Assembly (NCBI GenBank): GCA_051746205.1
Contig: JBNJEU010000001.1
Location: 1-64,000, forward strand
Reading direction: 5' to 3'
Source of the DNA: Thiohalospira sp051746205
GTDB lineage: Bacteria > Pseudomonadota > Gammaproteobacteria > Thiohalospirales > Thiohalospiraceae
DNA length: 64,000 nt
In this document: in pieces, positions 38,362-46,517 of the stretch
Numbering within the stretch: position 1 is the first letter of the stretch
Layout of the letters: each line of letters starts with the position of its first letter
Program-made: the position numbers and the translations under genes
The notes under the pieces: generated by a model
What the model was told of the DNA's origin: nothing
Seen by the model: only the letters and a program-made list of their open reading frames with translations
Database searches by the model: none

Positions 38362-39722
38362 CCCTCGCGAACCGCGTCCAGCGCCTCCTGGAGGCGTTCG
38401 ACGGGGACCACTTCAAGGCCCGGGATCGACTGTTTCGGAGCGTTGGCGCGTGGGACAATGGCCCGGGTAAAACCGTGCCGGGCCGCCTCGCGCAACCGAT
38501 CGGGCCCGTTGGGCACCGGGCGGATCTCGCCCGCCAGGCCCACCTCACCGAATGCAACCAGCTCCGTCGGCAGAGCGCGATCGCGCAGGCTGGAGAGAAC
38601 CGCCAGCAGCACCGGCAGGTCGACGCCGGTCTCGGTAACCCGCACGCCGCCCACCACGTTGACGAAGACATCCTGGTCGAAGGTGGCGACGCCGCCGTGG
38701 CGATGCAGAACGGCCAGCAGCATGGACAGACGGTTGCCATCGAGGCCGAGGGTGACCCGGCGCGGGTTGCCCAGCTGGCTCTCGTCCACCAGCGCCTGGA
38801 CCTCCACCAGCAGTGGCCGCGTCCCCTCCCGGGTCACCAGGATGATGCTGCCGGGGATCGGGCCACCGTGGCGGGACAGGAAGATGGCCGAGGGGTTGCT
38901 CACCTCGCGCAGGCCGGTCTCGGTCATGGCGAAGACGCCAAGCTCATTGGCGGCGCCGAAGCGATTCTTGATCGCGCGGATCACGCGGAAGTGGCTTGAG
39001 CTCTCGCCCTCGAAGTAGAGAACGCCGTCGACCATGTGCTCGAGCACCCGGGGACCGGCCAGCTGCCCCTCCTTGGTCACGTGCCCGACCAGGAAGAGGG
39101 CGGTCCCCATCTGTTTGGCGTAGCGCACCAGCTGCGCCGCGCTCTCGCGGATCTGGCCCACCGATCCGGGTGCCGACTGCAGCTGTTCGGTAAAGACGGT
39201 CTGCACCGAGTCCACCACCAGCACCCCCGGTCGCTCGCGCCGAGCCAGGTCAATGATCCGCTCCACCTGGGTTTCCGCAAGCAATCGCACGCCGTCGGCC
39301 TCGAGTTCCAGGCGCCGCGCGCGCAGCCCCACCTGTTGCAGCGACTCCTCGCCGGTCACATAGAGCACCCGCCGGTCCACCGCCAGCGAAGCGGCGGTCT
39401 GCAGTAACAGGGTCGATTTACCGATACCGGGATCACCCCCGATCAGGGTTGCCGAGCCGGGAACGAGACCTCCACCGAGGACGTGGTCCAGCTCCCCGGA
39501 ACCGGTGGCCCAGCGCGGGCTTTCGGCGTCGACTTCCACCTCGCCCAGCGCCGTGGACTCCCCGTCGGCGCTGCCACTGAAACCGCCCCGACGCGGCGCC
39601 CCAGCCTCCTCAACGGCGGCTTCCAGCGTATTCCACTCCTCGCACTCCGGGCACTGGCCGGCCCACTTGGGAGTGCGCGCGCCACAGGCCCCGCACAGGT
39701 AGACCGTCCGGTTCTTTGCCAT
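38358..39722 (-). CDS. radA: DNA repair protein RadA
   Basis: The 454-residue RecA-like helicase processes recombination branches. An N-terminal zinc finger (CGACGARTPKWAGQCPEC) precedes the ATPase with Walker A GGDPGIGKST and the RadA-specific KNRFG motif in AIKNRFGAANELGVF. The C-terminal Lon-protease-like domain has GGVRVTETGVDLPVLLAVLSS. Length matches E. coli RadA (460). It is divergent from nsrR. Confidence 0.97.
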   Translation of the reverse strand: MAKNRTVYLCGACGARTPKWAGQCPECEEWNTLEAAVEEAGAPRRGGFSGSADGESTALGEVEVDAESPRWATGSGELDHVLGGGLVPGSATLIGGDPGIGKSTLLLQTAASLAVDRRVLYVTGEESLQQVGLRARRLELEADGVRLLAETQVERIIDLARRERPGVLVVDSVQTVFTEQLQSAPGSVGQIRESAAQLVRYAKQMGTALFLVGHVTKEGQLAGPRVLEHMVDGVLYFEGESSSHFRVIRAIKNRFGAANELGVFAMTETGLREVSNPSAIFLSRHGGPIPGSIILVTREGTRPLLVEVQALVDESQLGNPRRVTLGLDGNRLSMLLAVLHRHGGVATFDQDVFVNVVGGVRVTETGVDLPVLLAVLSSLRDRALPTELVAFGEVGLAGEIRPVPNGPDRLREAARHGFTRAIVPRANAPKQSIPGLEVVPVERLQEALDAVREG

Positions 39723-39793
39723 GACCCATTCCCCCTGCCGACCATTTCGATTGAAGCGCTTTCGAAAAGAGGCGGCCCCCTTGCCCGCCTAAC

Positions 39794-39824
39794 TATACTT
39801 GTGACTCGAACGGACCATTCGAGT
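39794..39824 (+). promoter_or_regulatory. Candidate nsrR promoter with a palindromic operator
   Basis: TATACT (39794-39799) is a plausible -10. Five nt later comes the perfect palindrome ACTCGAA-N7-TTCGAGT (39804-39824), placed where autorepression would act. A second symmetrical pair, TTTCGA (39745-39750) and TCGAAA (39762-39767), lies upstream near the radA start. The palindrome does not match the enteric NsrR site. Confidence 0.5.
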
Positions 39825-39864
39825 GGTGCAGGGACCGCCTCGCCATCTAACGCAGGAACAGAGC

Positions 39865-40302
39865 ATGCAGCTGACGCGCTATACCGACTACGCCTTCCGT
39901 ACCCTGATCTACCTCAACCACAGCAGTGAACGACTGGTGACCATCAACGAGATCGCCGAAGCGTACGAGATCTCCCGCAACCACCTGGTCAAGGTCGTCC
40001 ATGCGCTCGGGCGTCTCGGCTTCATCGAGACCTTTCGCGGCAAGTACGGGGGCATCCGTCTCGGCCGGGACCCCGAGGCCATCCACCTCGATGAGGTGGT
40101 CCGCCACATGGAGGATCGGCTGGAGCCGGTGAACTGCGATACTCCGCCCTGTCCCATCCGTGAATACTGCCGGCTGCGCGACATCACCCACAAGGCCATG
40201 GACTCCTTCCTGGCGACCCTCGCCGGCTACAGTCTGGCGGACATCGCCGGTGATGCCCATCTCCCCACAGCCATGGCCAGTCCCCTTGAACGGGATGGAT
40301 GA
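39865..40302 (+). CDS. nsrR: Rrf2-family nitric-oxide-sensing repressor NsrR
   Basis: The 145-residue regulator begins MQLTRYTDYAFRTLIYL and has a winged helix with SRNHLVKVVHALGRLGFIETFRGKYGGIRL. Three cluster cysteines occur in NCDTPPCPIREYC, the C-x4-C-x5-C spacing of NsrR and its [4Fe-4S] NO sensor. In E. coli nsrR lies between purA and rnr; here tRNA-Leu is there and nsrR is beside radA. NsrR fits better than IscR by start and cysteine spacing. Confidence 0.83.
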   Translation: MQLTRYTDYAFRTLIYLNHSSERLVTINEIAEAYEISRNHLVKVVHALGRLGFIETFRGKYGGIRLGRDPEAIHLDEVVRHMEDRLEPVNCDTPPCPIREYCRLRDITHKAMDSFLATLAGYSLADIAGDAHLPTAMASPLERDG

Positions 40303-40332
40303 CACCCGGGACTGTAAAAGCCTCCGCACGCT

Positions 40333-41112
40333 TCAGTAGGCGAAGTCCGTCAGGCGGCGCAGAAGACGGCGCATTTCGCTGTCGATCTCGAGTTCCATCA
40401 CCTCTTCGGGGGTACACCAGGCGGCATCGGCGGCATCCGATGCCGCCGACGGCTCGCCGTCCAGATATTCCGCCCGCAGGTTGATGATGACATAGTGCCA
40501 CACCAACTCACCCTGCTCGTCCGCTTCCTGCAACTCGAAGGTCTGCAATGGGGCGCCAGCGGCGACGGTGATCCCCGTCTCCTCGCGAACCTCGCGCTCC
40601 ACCGCCTCCTGCAGTGTTTCACCAAAGGCCGGCTTGCCGCCGGGAACGGTCCACATCCCCGCGCGCGGCGGACCACCGCGCCGTACCAGCAGGATCCGAC
40701 CCTCGTGGACCACCACCGCGCCGACACCGACACGGGGGCCCTCCACAACGGAGCGTGGGCCCGCATCGGTCGAGGGGGAGGCCTCCTCGGCAACGAAGGG
40801 ACTCTGCTCCCCCTCTTCCATCGACCCCGGGAGGTCCCCCCGGGCCCGGGCCCGCGCTCGTTCCAGCATCTTGCGGGCGCTCGGCCGCACACTGACCACC
40901 TCGACCCGATTGTAATAGCCCATGGGAGAGTTTTCGTCCCGCTCGGGCTCGCGGATATCGAGGAAGCCATCATCACCCAGGTGACAGATGGCTTCGACCA
41001 CTGGCTGGAAGGCACCCAGTGCCTCCCGGCTGTCGTCATCGGGTTCGAAGACACGCTCTTCATGTTCGATGATCCGGGACAGCAGCTCGACGGGCTCTTC
41101 ACCCTGGTTCAT
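40333..41112 (-). CDS. NUDIX hydrolase with an extra N-terminal region
   Basis: The C-terminal half of this 259-residue protein is a NUDIX pyrophosphohydrolase. The NUDIX box (G159 to I181, GKPAFGETLQEAVEREVREE) is complete in its G-x5-E-x7-RE-x2-EE-x-G pattern, and the upstream VGAVVVHEGRILLVRRGG is standard. Residues 1-125 are not NUDIX: LLSRIIEHEERVFEPDD, then a likely beta region (GYYNRVEVVSV) and a basic helix RARARARGD. I do not recognise this part. The start overlaps the bolA stop as ATGA. Confidence 0.85.
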   Translation of the reverse strand: MNQGEEPVELLSRIIEHEERVFEPDDDSREALGAFQPVVEAICHLGDDGFLDIREPERDENSPMGYYNRVEVVSVRPSARKMLERARARARGDLPGSMEEGEQSPFVAEEASPSTDAGPRSVVEGPRVGVGAVVVHEGRILLVRRGGPPRAGMWTVPGGKPAFGETLQEAVEREVREETGITVAAGAPLQTFELQEADEQGELVWHYVIINLRAEYLDGEPSAASDAADAAWCTPEEVMELEIDSEMRRLLRRLTDFAY

Positions 41113-41420
41113 GCGCGGCCTCCACCGAGACAGGGGGGGGAATCGGGACTTTCGGCCATCGCCGCCCACTCATCAGGGGCATAGGTATGCAGGGCCAGAG
41201 CGTGGAGCCCACCGCTGAATTCGTCGGCCATCGCCTTGTTCACGACCCGATGACGGCCGACCCGGTTCATGCCCTCGAAGAGGGAGCTGACCACGGTCAC
41301 CTTGAAGTGGGACTCGGCGCCTTCGGGTACATTGTGCTGATGGCTCTCGTCGACCACCTCGAGATAGCCGGGGCTCAGGGCGTCGGTGAGAAGGTGTTCG
41401 ATGCGACCCTTGCGCGACAT
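41109..41420 (-). CDS. bolA: BolA-family protein
   Basis: The 103-residue protein has the BolA fold: LEVVDESHQHNVPEGAESHFKVTVVS and the helix-loop RHRVVNKAMADEFSGGLHALALHTYAPDEW. The conserved His in the HxH region is present. BolA proteins pair with monothiol glutaredoxins in iron-sulfur handling or act as regulators. The C-terminus is encoded by an 8-nt cytosine run (minus strand, 41140-41133). It lies between alr and the NUDIX gene, coupled to the latter. Confidence 0.92.
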   Translation of the reverse strand: MSRKGRIEHLLTDALSPGYLEVVDESHQHNVPEGAESHFKVTVVSSLFEGMNRVGRHRVVNKAMADEFSGGLHALALHTYAPDEWAAMAESPDSPPCLGGGRA

Positions 41421-41437
41421 GGATTTTCCTCCGGTTT

Positions 41438-42538
41438 TCAGACCCGCGAGTCGCCCTCGCAGAAACGGGGGACCCGCGGGGTCACGTGACAGAGCAGTTC
41501 GTAGCCGATGGTACCAGCCGCCTCGGCGATACGCGCCACCGGGAGCCCCCGACCCCAGAGAGTGACCGGGTCGCCGGGGCAGGCATCGGGATGGGCGCGC
41601 AGGTCCACGGTGATCATGTCCATCGAAACCCGCCCAACGAGCGGAACCTCGTGGTCACCCACCAGAACCGGGGTGCCGGAGGGGGCGTGGCGCGGATAGC
41701 CGTCGCCGTAGCCGGCCGCCACCACACCCACCGGCATGGCCTCCGGCGCACGCCAGGTAGCGCCATACCCGATGGCCTCGCCGGCAGCCAGTCGACGCAC
41801 GCAGATGAGTTCGGAGCGCAGGGTCATGACCGGGCGCAGCTCGCCAGCCGCCGCATTCTCCACCCCGACTGCGAAGGGTGAAACCCCGTAGAGCATGATC
41901 CCGGGTCGCAGCCAGCCCCGCCGTGCCTCCGGCCATCCCAGGATCCCGGCGGAGTTGGCGATGGAGACCACCTCGTCGGCCGCCACGCAGGTCCTGAACG
42001 TCTCCAGCTGGCGCCCGGTCTCGGGGCGATCCGGTTCATCGGCACAGGCCAGATGGGTCATCACCACAGGCTCACCCGCCACCGCCGGACAGCGCGCCAG
42101 CCGCTCGCGCACCGCAGGCAGACCGTCCGGCTCGAAGCCGAGGCGATGCATGCCGCTGTCGACCTTCAGCCAGACCGGCAGCGGATGCGGTGCCCGCCAC
42201 GCTTCCAGGGCCTCCAGCTGCCAAGGGCAATGGATCACGGGGGTCAGCCCCAGCTCCGCCAGCGCGGGGAGTTCCGTGGCCTCGAAGAAGCCCTCCAGCA
42301 GGACCACGGGCCCCTCGATCCCGGCTCCGCGCAGGGTGCGCGCCTCCTCCAGCGAGGCCACCCCCAGGGCGTCGACACCGGCGCGGTGAAGAGCCTCGGC
42401 GGCGCGTACCAGACCGTGACCGTAGGCATCGGCCTTGACCACCGCCAACACCGGCTGGCCGGGGGCTGAACGCCGGGCCGTCTCGAGATTATCGGTCAGA
42501 GCACCCAGGTCGATCTCGGCGCAAGTGGCGCGGCTCAT
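41438..42538 (-). CDS. alr: Alanine racemase
   Basis: The 366-residue PLP enzyme makes D-alanine for peptidoglycan. The PLP lysine is K35 in AVVKADAYGHG; the second catalytic base tyrosine is in AIGYGATWRAPEAMPVGVVAAGYGDGYPR. Length matches Alr/DadX. Its ATG overlaps the dnaB stop (ATGA), the dnaB-alr pair known from E. coli. Confidence 0.96.
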   Translation of the reverse strand: MSRATCAEIDLGALTDNLETARRSAPGQPVLAVVKADAYGHGLVRAAEALHRAGVDALGVASLEEARTLRGAGIEGPVVLLEGFFEATELPALAELGLTPVIHCPWQLEALEAWRAPHPLPVWLKVDSGMHRLGFEPDGLPAVRERLARCPAVAGEPVVMTHLACADEPDRPETGRQLETFRTCVAADEVVSIANSAGILGWPEARRGWLRPGIMLYGVSPFAVGVENAAAGELRPVMTLRSELICVRRLAAGEAIGYGATWRAPEAMPVGVVAAGYGDGYPRHAPSGTPVLVGDHEVPLVGRVSMDMITVDLRAHPDACPGDPVTLWGRGLPVARIAEAAGTIGYELLCHVTPRVPRFCEGDSRV

Positions 42539-43938
42539 CCCCGGTCCTCGCTATCACCCCGGGAGTAGTTGCGGAAGCGGGTGTATTCCCCCTGGAAGAC
42601 CAGCATCTCCATACCGGTGGGGCCGTTACGCTGCTTGCCGAGGATCACCTCGGCCAGCCCCTTGTAGTCACTGTCCTCGTCGTAGACTTCGTCGCGATAG
42701 ATGAACATGATCACGTCGGCGTCCTGTTCGATGGCGCCCGATTCGCGCAGATCCGACATTACCGGCCGCTTATTGGGCCGCTGCTCCAGCGCGCGGTTGA
42801 GCTGCGACAGGGCGATCACCGGCACGTCCATTTCCCGCGCCAGCGCCTTGAGGCCCCGGCTGATCTCGGAGATCTCGTTGGTGCGGTTCTCGCGGGCGCC
42901 GTTGGGCGACTGCATCAGCTGCAGATAGTCCACCACCACCAGCCCGAGATCGCCCTGCTCACGCTTGAGCCGGCGACAGCGGGCGCGCAGGTCCGTGGGG
43001 GTCAGAGCCGGGGTGTCATCAACGAATATGGGGGCGTCGCGAAGGATGCTCATGGCCGAGGTCAGTCGCGACCAGTCGGTGTCGTCCAGCCGCCCGCCGC
43101 GCAGGCGTCCCTGCTCGATCTGGCCCAGCGACGACAGCAGGCGCATGGTCAGCTGGTCGGCGGACATCTCCATGCTGAACACCGCCACCGGCTGCTTGTG
43201 CTTGATGGCCGCAGTCTCGGCGATGTTCATGGCGAAGGTGGTCTTGCCCATGGAGGGACGGGCGGCGACGATGATCAGATCGGACTTCTGCAGGCCGCCG
43301 GTCTTGCGGTCGATATCACTGAAGCCGCACGGCAGCCCGGAGATCTCCCCGCCCGTCTCGATGAGCTCCTCGATGCGCTCGACGGTGCGTTCCAGCAGCT
43401 CCGACATCCCCAGGAACCCCTGACGACCCCGGGCCCCCTTCTCGGCGATATCGAAGACCAGACGCTCGGCCTCGTCCACCAGATCGGTGGTGGAGCGGCC
43501 ATCGGGCTGATAGGCGCTGTCGCCGATGCGCGTGCCGGCGTGGATGAGCTCGCGCAGGATGGCGTGTTCGCGAATGATCCGGGCGTAGGCCTGGATGTTC
43601 GCCGCCGACGGCGTGTTCCGTGCCAGGGTGCCGAGATAGGCGAGACCGCCAGCGTCCTCCAGGGCATTGTCGCGCGCGAGCCGTTCGGAGACGGTCACGA
43701 CATCGAAGGGAGCGCTCTCGTCCGCCAGGGCGCGGATGGCGATGAAGATGAGTCGGTGGTCGTGGCGATAGAAATCGGTCTCGGCCACCCGATCGGCGAC
43801 CTGATCCCACGCTTCGTTATCCAGCACGAGGCCACCGAGGACGGCCTGTTCCGCCTCATCGGAGTGCGGTGGGATACGCAGACTCTCGGTGGTCTGCGAA
43901 CCCACCGGATAAGCGGCATCCTCCATCGGGGCCGCCAC
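42535..43938 (-). CDS. dnaB: Replicative DNA helicase DnaB
   Basis: The 467-residue hexameric helicase unwinds DNA at the fork. The N-terminal domain opens PPHSDEAEQAVLGGLVLDNEAWD. The RecA-like motor has Walker A ARPSMGKTTFAMNIAE, Walker B LGLVVVDYLQLM and the arginine-finger region QLNRALEQRPNKRPVMSDLRESG. There is no intein. It lies 6 bp after rplI. Confidence 0.97.
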   Translation of the reverse strand: MAAPMEDAAYPVGSQTTESLRIPPHSDEAEQAVLGGLVLDNEAWDQVADRVAETDFYRHDHRLIFIAIRALADESAPFDVVTVSERLARDNALEDAGGLAYLGTLARNTPSAANIQAYARIIREHAILRELIHAGTRIGDSAYQPDGRSTTDLVDEAERLVFDIAEKGARGRQGFLGMSELLERTVERIEELIETGGEISGLPCGFSDIDRKTGGLQKSDLIIVAARPSMGKTTFAMNIAETAAIKHKQPVAVFSMEMSADQLTMRLLSSLGQIEQGRLRGGRLDDTDWSRLTSAMSILRDAPIFVDDTPALTPTDLRARCRRLKREQGDLGLVVVDYLQLMQSPNGARENRTNEISEISRGLKALAREMDVPVIALSQLNRALEQRPNKRPVMSDLRESGAIEQDADVIMFIYRDEVYDEDSDYKGLAEVILGKQRNGPTGMEMLVFQGEYTRFRNYSRGDSEDRG

Positions 43939-43944
43939 CCGGCC

Positions 43945-44394
43945 TTACTCGGCCTCGACCACCAGCGTCACCGGCTGGGAAATCTCGGTGTGCAGGTAGA
44001 CCTCCACCGGAAACTCGCCGACCTCGCGAACAACGCCATCGGGAAAGGTGATCTCCTTGCGCTCCACCTCGGCACCCCCCTCGTTGAGGGCCTCGGCAAC
44101 GTCGCTGGCGGCGATGGCACCGAAGAGCTTGCCCTCCTCGGTGGCCTTGCGCTTCAGGGTCACGGCACCGACCCCGGCAATGGCGGCGGCGCGCTTCTCG
44201 GCGGCCTCGCGAACCTCGGCGGCCTTCTTCTCGAGCTCGGCGCGACGCGCCTCGAAGGCCTCGATGTTCTCCGGGGTCGCACGCACGGCGATGCCCTTGG
44301 GCAGCAGGTAGTTACGGGCATAGCCCGGCTTCACTCGCACCTGCTCGCCCAGGTTGCCGAGACTGCGAACGTTTTCCTGCAGGATGACTTCCAT
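43945..44394 (-). CDS. rplI: 50S ribosomal protein L9
   Basis: The 149-residue protein has the N-terminal domain MEVILQENVRSLGNLGEQVRVKPGYARNYLLPKG, the long connecting helix and the C-terminal domain KLFGAIAASDVAEALNEGG. It follows the DUF2232 gene by 35 bp, with dnaB after it. Confidence 0.98.
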   Translation of the reverse strand: MEVILQENVRSLGNLGEQVRVKPGYARNYLLPKGIAVRATPENIEAFEARRAELEKKAAEVREAAEKRAAAIAGVGAVTLKRKATEEGKLFGAIAASDVAEALNEGGAEVERKEITFPDGVVREVGEFPVEVYLHTEISQPVTLVVEAE

Positions 44395-44429
44395 CGTTCC
44401 TTACCTCCGAATTCCGGGCACTCTCGCCC

Positions 44430-45353
44430 TCAAACCGTATCGTCGTTACTGGCGCGGCGGTCGGGAAGCCGACCACGCACGTCCAGCCACCTGTCCAGAA
44501 AGCCCAGTGCCGCCATGGCGAACAGAACATGCGGCACCAGGACCAGCAAAAAATAAAAACCCACCAGCCAGACGGCATGCAGTCCCAGCCGGCCGAAACC
44601 GCCGTGGATCACCGCTAGTCCCTGCAACAGGAACAGCGCGGCAACCACCATCAGCAGATGCAGCGCCACCGGCGACGCATCCGCCGGGACGATTACCACC
44701 CCGACAAGCAACAGCAGTGCGGCCCAGTTCAACCGGGGGTCGAGACGCAGTCCATGGAACTCCCGCCGAAAACCACCCGGATTATACAGGATCGCCTGCC
44801 ACCAGCGGGCGATGAACAACGTCACCGCCAGGCTCAGAGCCAGCGCGGCGCCGAACACACCGGTGAACAGCGAGGCCAGGTTACCCAGCGCCTCCATGGT
44901 GGCGGCATCCAGCTCCGCACCCTGCCCCTGGATCTGTTGCAGCATCTGCCCCATCTGTTCCCGCCACCAGGCGCCCGGATCGGCCACCAGCAGGTGGAAC
45001 AGAGCGACCAGGCCAGCCCCCATGAGGCCGCAGACCAGCAGGGCGCCGGGCAGCGAAACCGTGCGGCGCAGGACCCCGGCCACCACCCAGATCGGGGCCC
45101 AGACCCCCACCAGATAGGCGATGCCGATCACGCCACCGCCGCCGGCCACCAGGCCGACGCCCAGGACCACCGCCGTGGCGAGGGCGACCACCTGCAAGCC
45201 CGCCACCGGCCCACTGACCAGCGTGACCAGGGCCACCGCCGCGCCGCTGAGATAGCTCAGCGGCGCGATGATCAGCGACAGCGCCGCGGCAACCACCGCG
45301 ATCAGGGCCGCCTGCAGGCGCCCCTGCGTGATGTAGCCGGCAAGGGCGCGCAC
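44430..45353 (-). CDS. DUF2232-family membrane protein
   Basis: The 307-residue protein has about eight hydrophobic segments, e.g. ALIAVVAAALSLIIAPLSYL, VVALATAVVLGVGLVAGGGGVIGIAYLVG and WLVGFYFLLVLVPHVLFAMAALGFLD. It matches the DUF2232 proteins that sit between rpsR and rplI in many proteobacteria. Role unknown. It starts 5 bp after the rpsR stop. Confidence 0.82.
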   Translation of the reverse strand: MRALAGYITQGRLQAALIAVVAAALSLIIAPLSYLSGAAVALVTLVSGPVAGLQVVALATAVVLGVGLVAGGGGVIGIAYLVGVWAPIWVVAGVLRRTVSLPGALLVCGLMGAGLVALFHLLVADPGAWWREQMGQMLQQIQGQGAELDAATMEALGNLASLFTGVFGAALALSLAVTLFIARWWQAILYNPGGFRREFHGLRLDPRLNWAALLLLVGVVIVPADASPVALHLLMVVAALFLLQGLAVIHGGFGRLGLHAVWLVGFYFLLVLVPHVLFAMAALGFLDRWLDVRGRLPDRRASNDDTV

Positions 45354-45358
45354 GAACC

Positions 45359-45589
45359 TCAGCCTTCGTGGCGGTCCGAGTACGGCAGCAGAGCCAGGTA
45401 GCGCGCGCGCTTGATGGCCGTGGCCAGCTGGCGCTGATACTTGGCGCTGGTGCCGGTGATCCGGCTCGGGACGATCTTCCCGGTCTCGGTCACGTAGTTC
45501 TTCAGGGTGTTGATGTCCTTGTAGTCGATCTCCTTCACACCCTCGGCGGTGAAACGGCAGTACTTGCGGCGGCGGAAGAACCGGGCCAT
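45359..45589 (-). CDS. rpsR: 30S ribosomal protein S18
   Basis: The 76-residue protein begins MARFFRRRKYCRFTAEGV and contains ITGTSAKYQRQLATAIKRARYLALLPY. The single Cys in RRRKYC is the form with an incomplete zinc site found in gammaproteobacteria. It pairs with S6 in the 30S platform. It follows priB by 36 bp. Confidence 0.98.
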   Translation of the reverse strand: MARFFRRRKYCRFTAEGVKEIDYKDINTLKNYVTETGKIVPSRITGTSAKYQRQLATAIKRARYLALLPYSDRHEG

Positions 45590-45625
45590 GGTCATTCTCC
45601 TTTCTGTATTCGTTGCGTAGTGCCC

Positions 45626-45973
45626 TCAGCCCTCCGCGGACGGAGTGGGGCGTTCAAGTTCGATCGGGGTGATGGCATTGGCGCGCAGGACCAGCCGGGC
45701 ATCGCCCTGACGGTAACCGGAGCGGGCCACAAAGCCCTCGATCCGGACCGCATCCCCGACCGCGAGGCGGTCGACCTGATCCTGCAGTGCCTCGCCGGCC
45801 GCGAAGACCTGGATGCGCAGCTGAACCACCCGGGGGTGGCCGCCCTCTTCCTGCTCCGACTCGTGGCCGACCATGAAGCGGGCGATGGGCTTGCCGGCCG
45901 GATTGTGGCGCCGCTCCGGCGCTTCCAGAACCCGACCGTCCAGGCAGATGCGGTTGGCGGCCGACGCGGCCAC
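45626..45973 (-). CDS. priB: Primosomal replication protein N (PriB)
   Basis: The 115-residue OB-fold single-stranded-DNA-binding protein helps restart stalled forks with PriA. Features: ANRICLDGRVLEAPERRHNPAGKPIARFMVGHES and QVFAAGEALQDQVDRLAVGDAVRIEGFVARSGYR. The position between rpsF and rpsR is diagnostic. It starts 4 bp after rpsF. Confidence 0.93.
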   Translation of the reverse strand: MAASAANRICLDGRVLEAPERRHNPAGKPIARFMVGHESEQEEGGHPRVVQLRIQVFAAGEALQDQVDRLAVGDAVRIEGFVARSGYRQGDARLVLRANAITPIELERPTPSAEG

Positions 45974-45977
45974 GTCC

Positions 45978-46400
45978 TCAGGCGGGACCGTCTTCCGCCG
46001 TTTCCTCCATCACCTCGGCGGGCGCGTCGCCGGCCGGTTCAGCGGCGGGCGGACGGCTGCCCTCGCGCTCCCTCTCCTTTTCCCGTTCCCTGGCCATGGG
46101 CGACGCTTCGGTGACGGCCTCGTCGCGCGACAGCACCATGTTGCGGATCACGGCGTCGTTGAAGCGGAAGGCGCTCTCCAGCTCTTCCAGGGCGGCGGCG
46201 GTACACTCGACGTTCAGCAGGACGTAGTGCGCCTTGTGGATCTTGTTGATGGGGTAGGCGAGCTGTCGGCGGCCCCAGTCCTCGTGGCGATGGACCTGAC
46301 CACCGTCCCCCTCGACGATGGAACGGTAGCGCTCCACCATGGCGGGGACCTGCTCGCTCTGATCCGGGTGGACCATGAAGACGATTTCGTAGTGTCGCAT
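45978..46400 (-). CDS. rpsF: 30S ribosomal protein S6
   Basis: The 140-residue S6 begins MRHYEIVFMVHPDQSEQVPAMVERYR and has INKIHKAHYVLLNVE. After about residue 105 it carries an acidic, Pro- and Glu-rich tail (REREKEREREGSRPPAAEP...), as in many S6 proteins that receive or replace glutamate tails. A good sigma70 promoter and a leader hairpin that covers the ribosome-binding site lie upstream. Confidence 0.97.
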   Translation of the reverse strand: MRHYEIVFMVHPDQSEQVPAMVERYRSIVEGDGGQVHRHEDWGRRQLAYPINKIHKAHYVLLNVECTAAALEELESAFRFNDAVIRNMVLSRDEAVTEASPMAREREKEREREGSRPPAAEPAGDAPAEVMEETAEDGPA

Positions 46401-46405
46401 TGTCT

Positions 46406-46453
46406 CTCCTTGCGGGTTGAGTAGCCGCGCCCGGTATGGACTGCGGCAAGGAG
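46406..46453 (-). promoter_or_regulatory. rpsF leader hairpin covering the Shine-Dalgarno
   Basis: In the minus-strand leader CTCCTTGC (46453-46446) pairs perfectly with GCAAGGAG (46413-46406), which contains the rpsF ribosome-binding site 5 nt before the ATG. The 32-nt loop is rich in C and G. An autoregulatory S6:S18 leader is known at this place in many bacteria; I could not confirm its consensus bulge. Confidence 0.6.
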
Positions 46454-46471
46454 TCTCGAATCAAGCCCGCC

Positions 46472-46500
46472 ATTGTAGGCTACTGCGACTGGAGTGCCAA
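46472..46500 (-). promoter_or_regulatory. Sigma70 promoter of the rpsF operon
   Basis: On the minus strand TTGGCA (46500-46495) and TACAAT (46477-46472) are 17 nt apart, 5/6 matches each. The leader before rpsF would be about 65 nt. It should drive rpsF-priB-rpsR-DUF2232-rplI-dnaB and perhaps alr. Confidence 0.85.
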
Positions 46501-46517
46501 GTATTCTGCCGTCCGGC

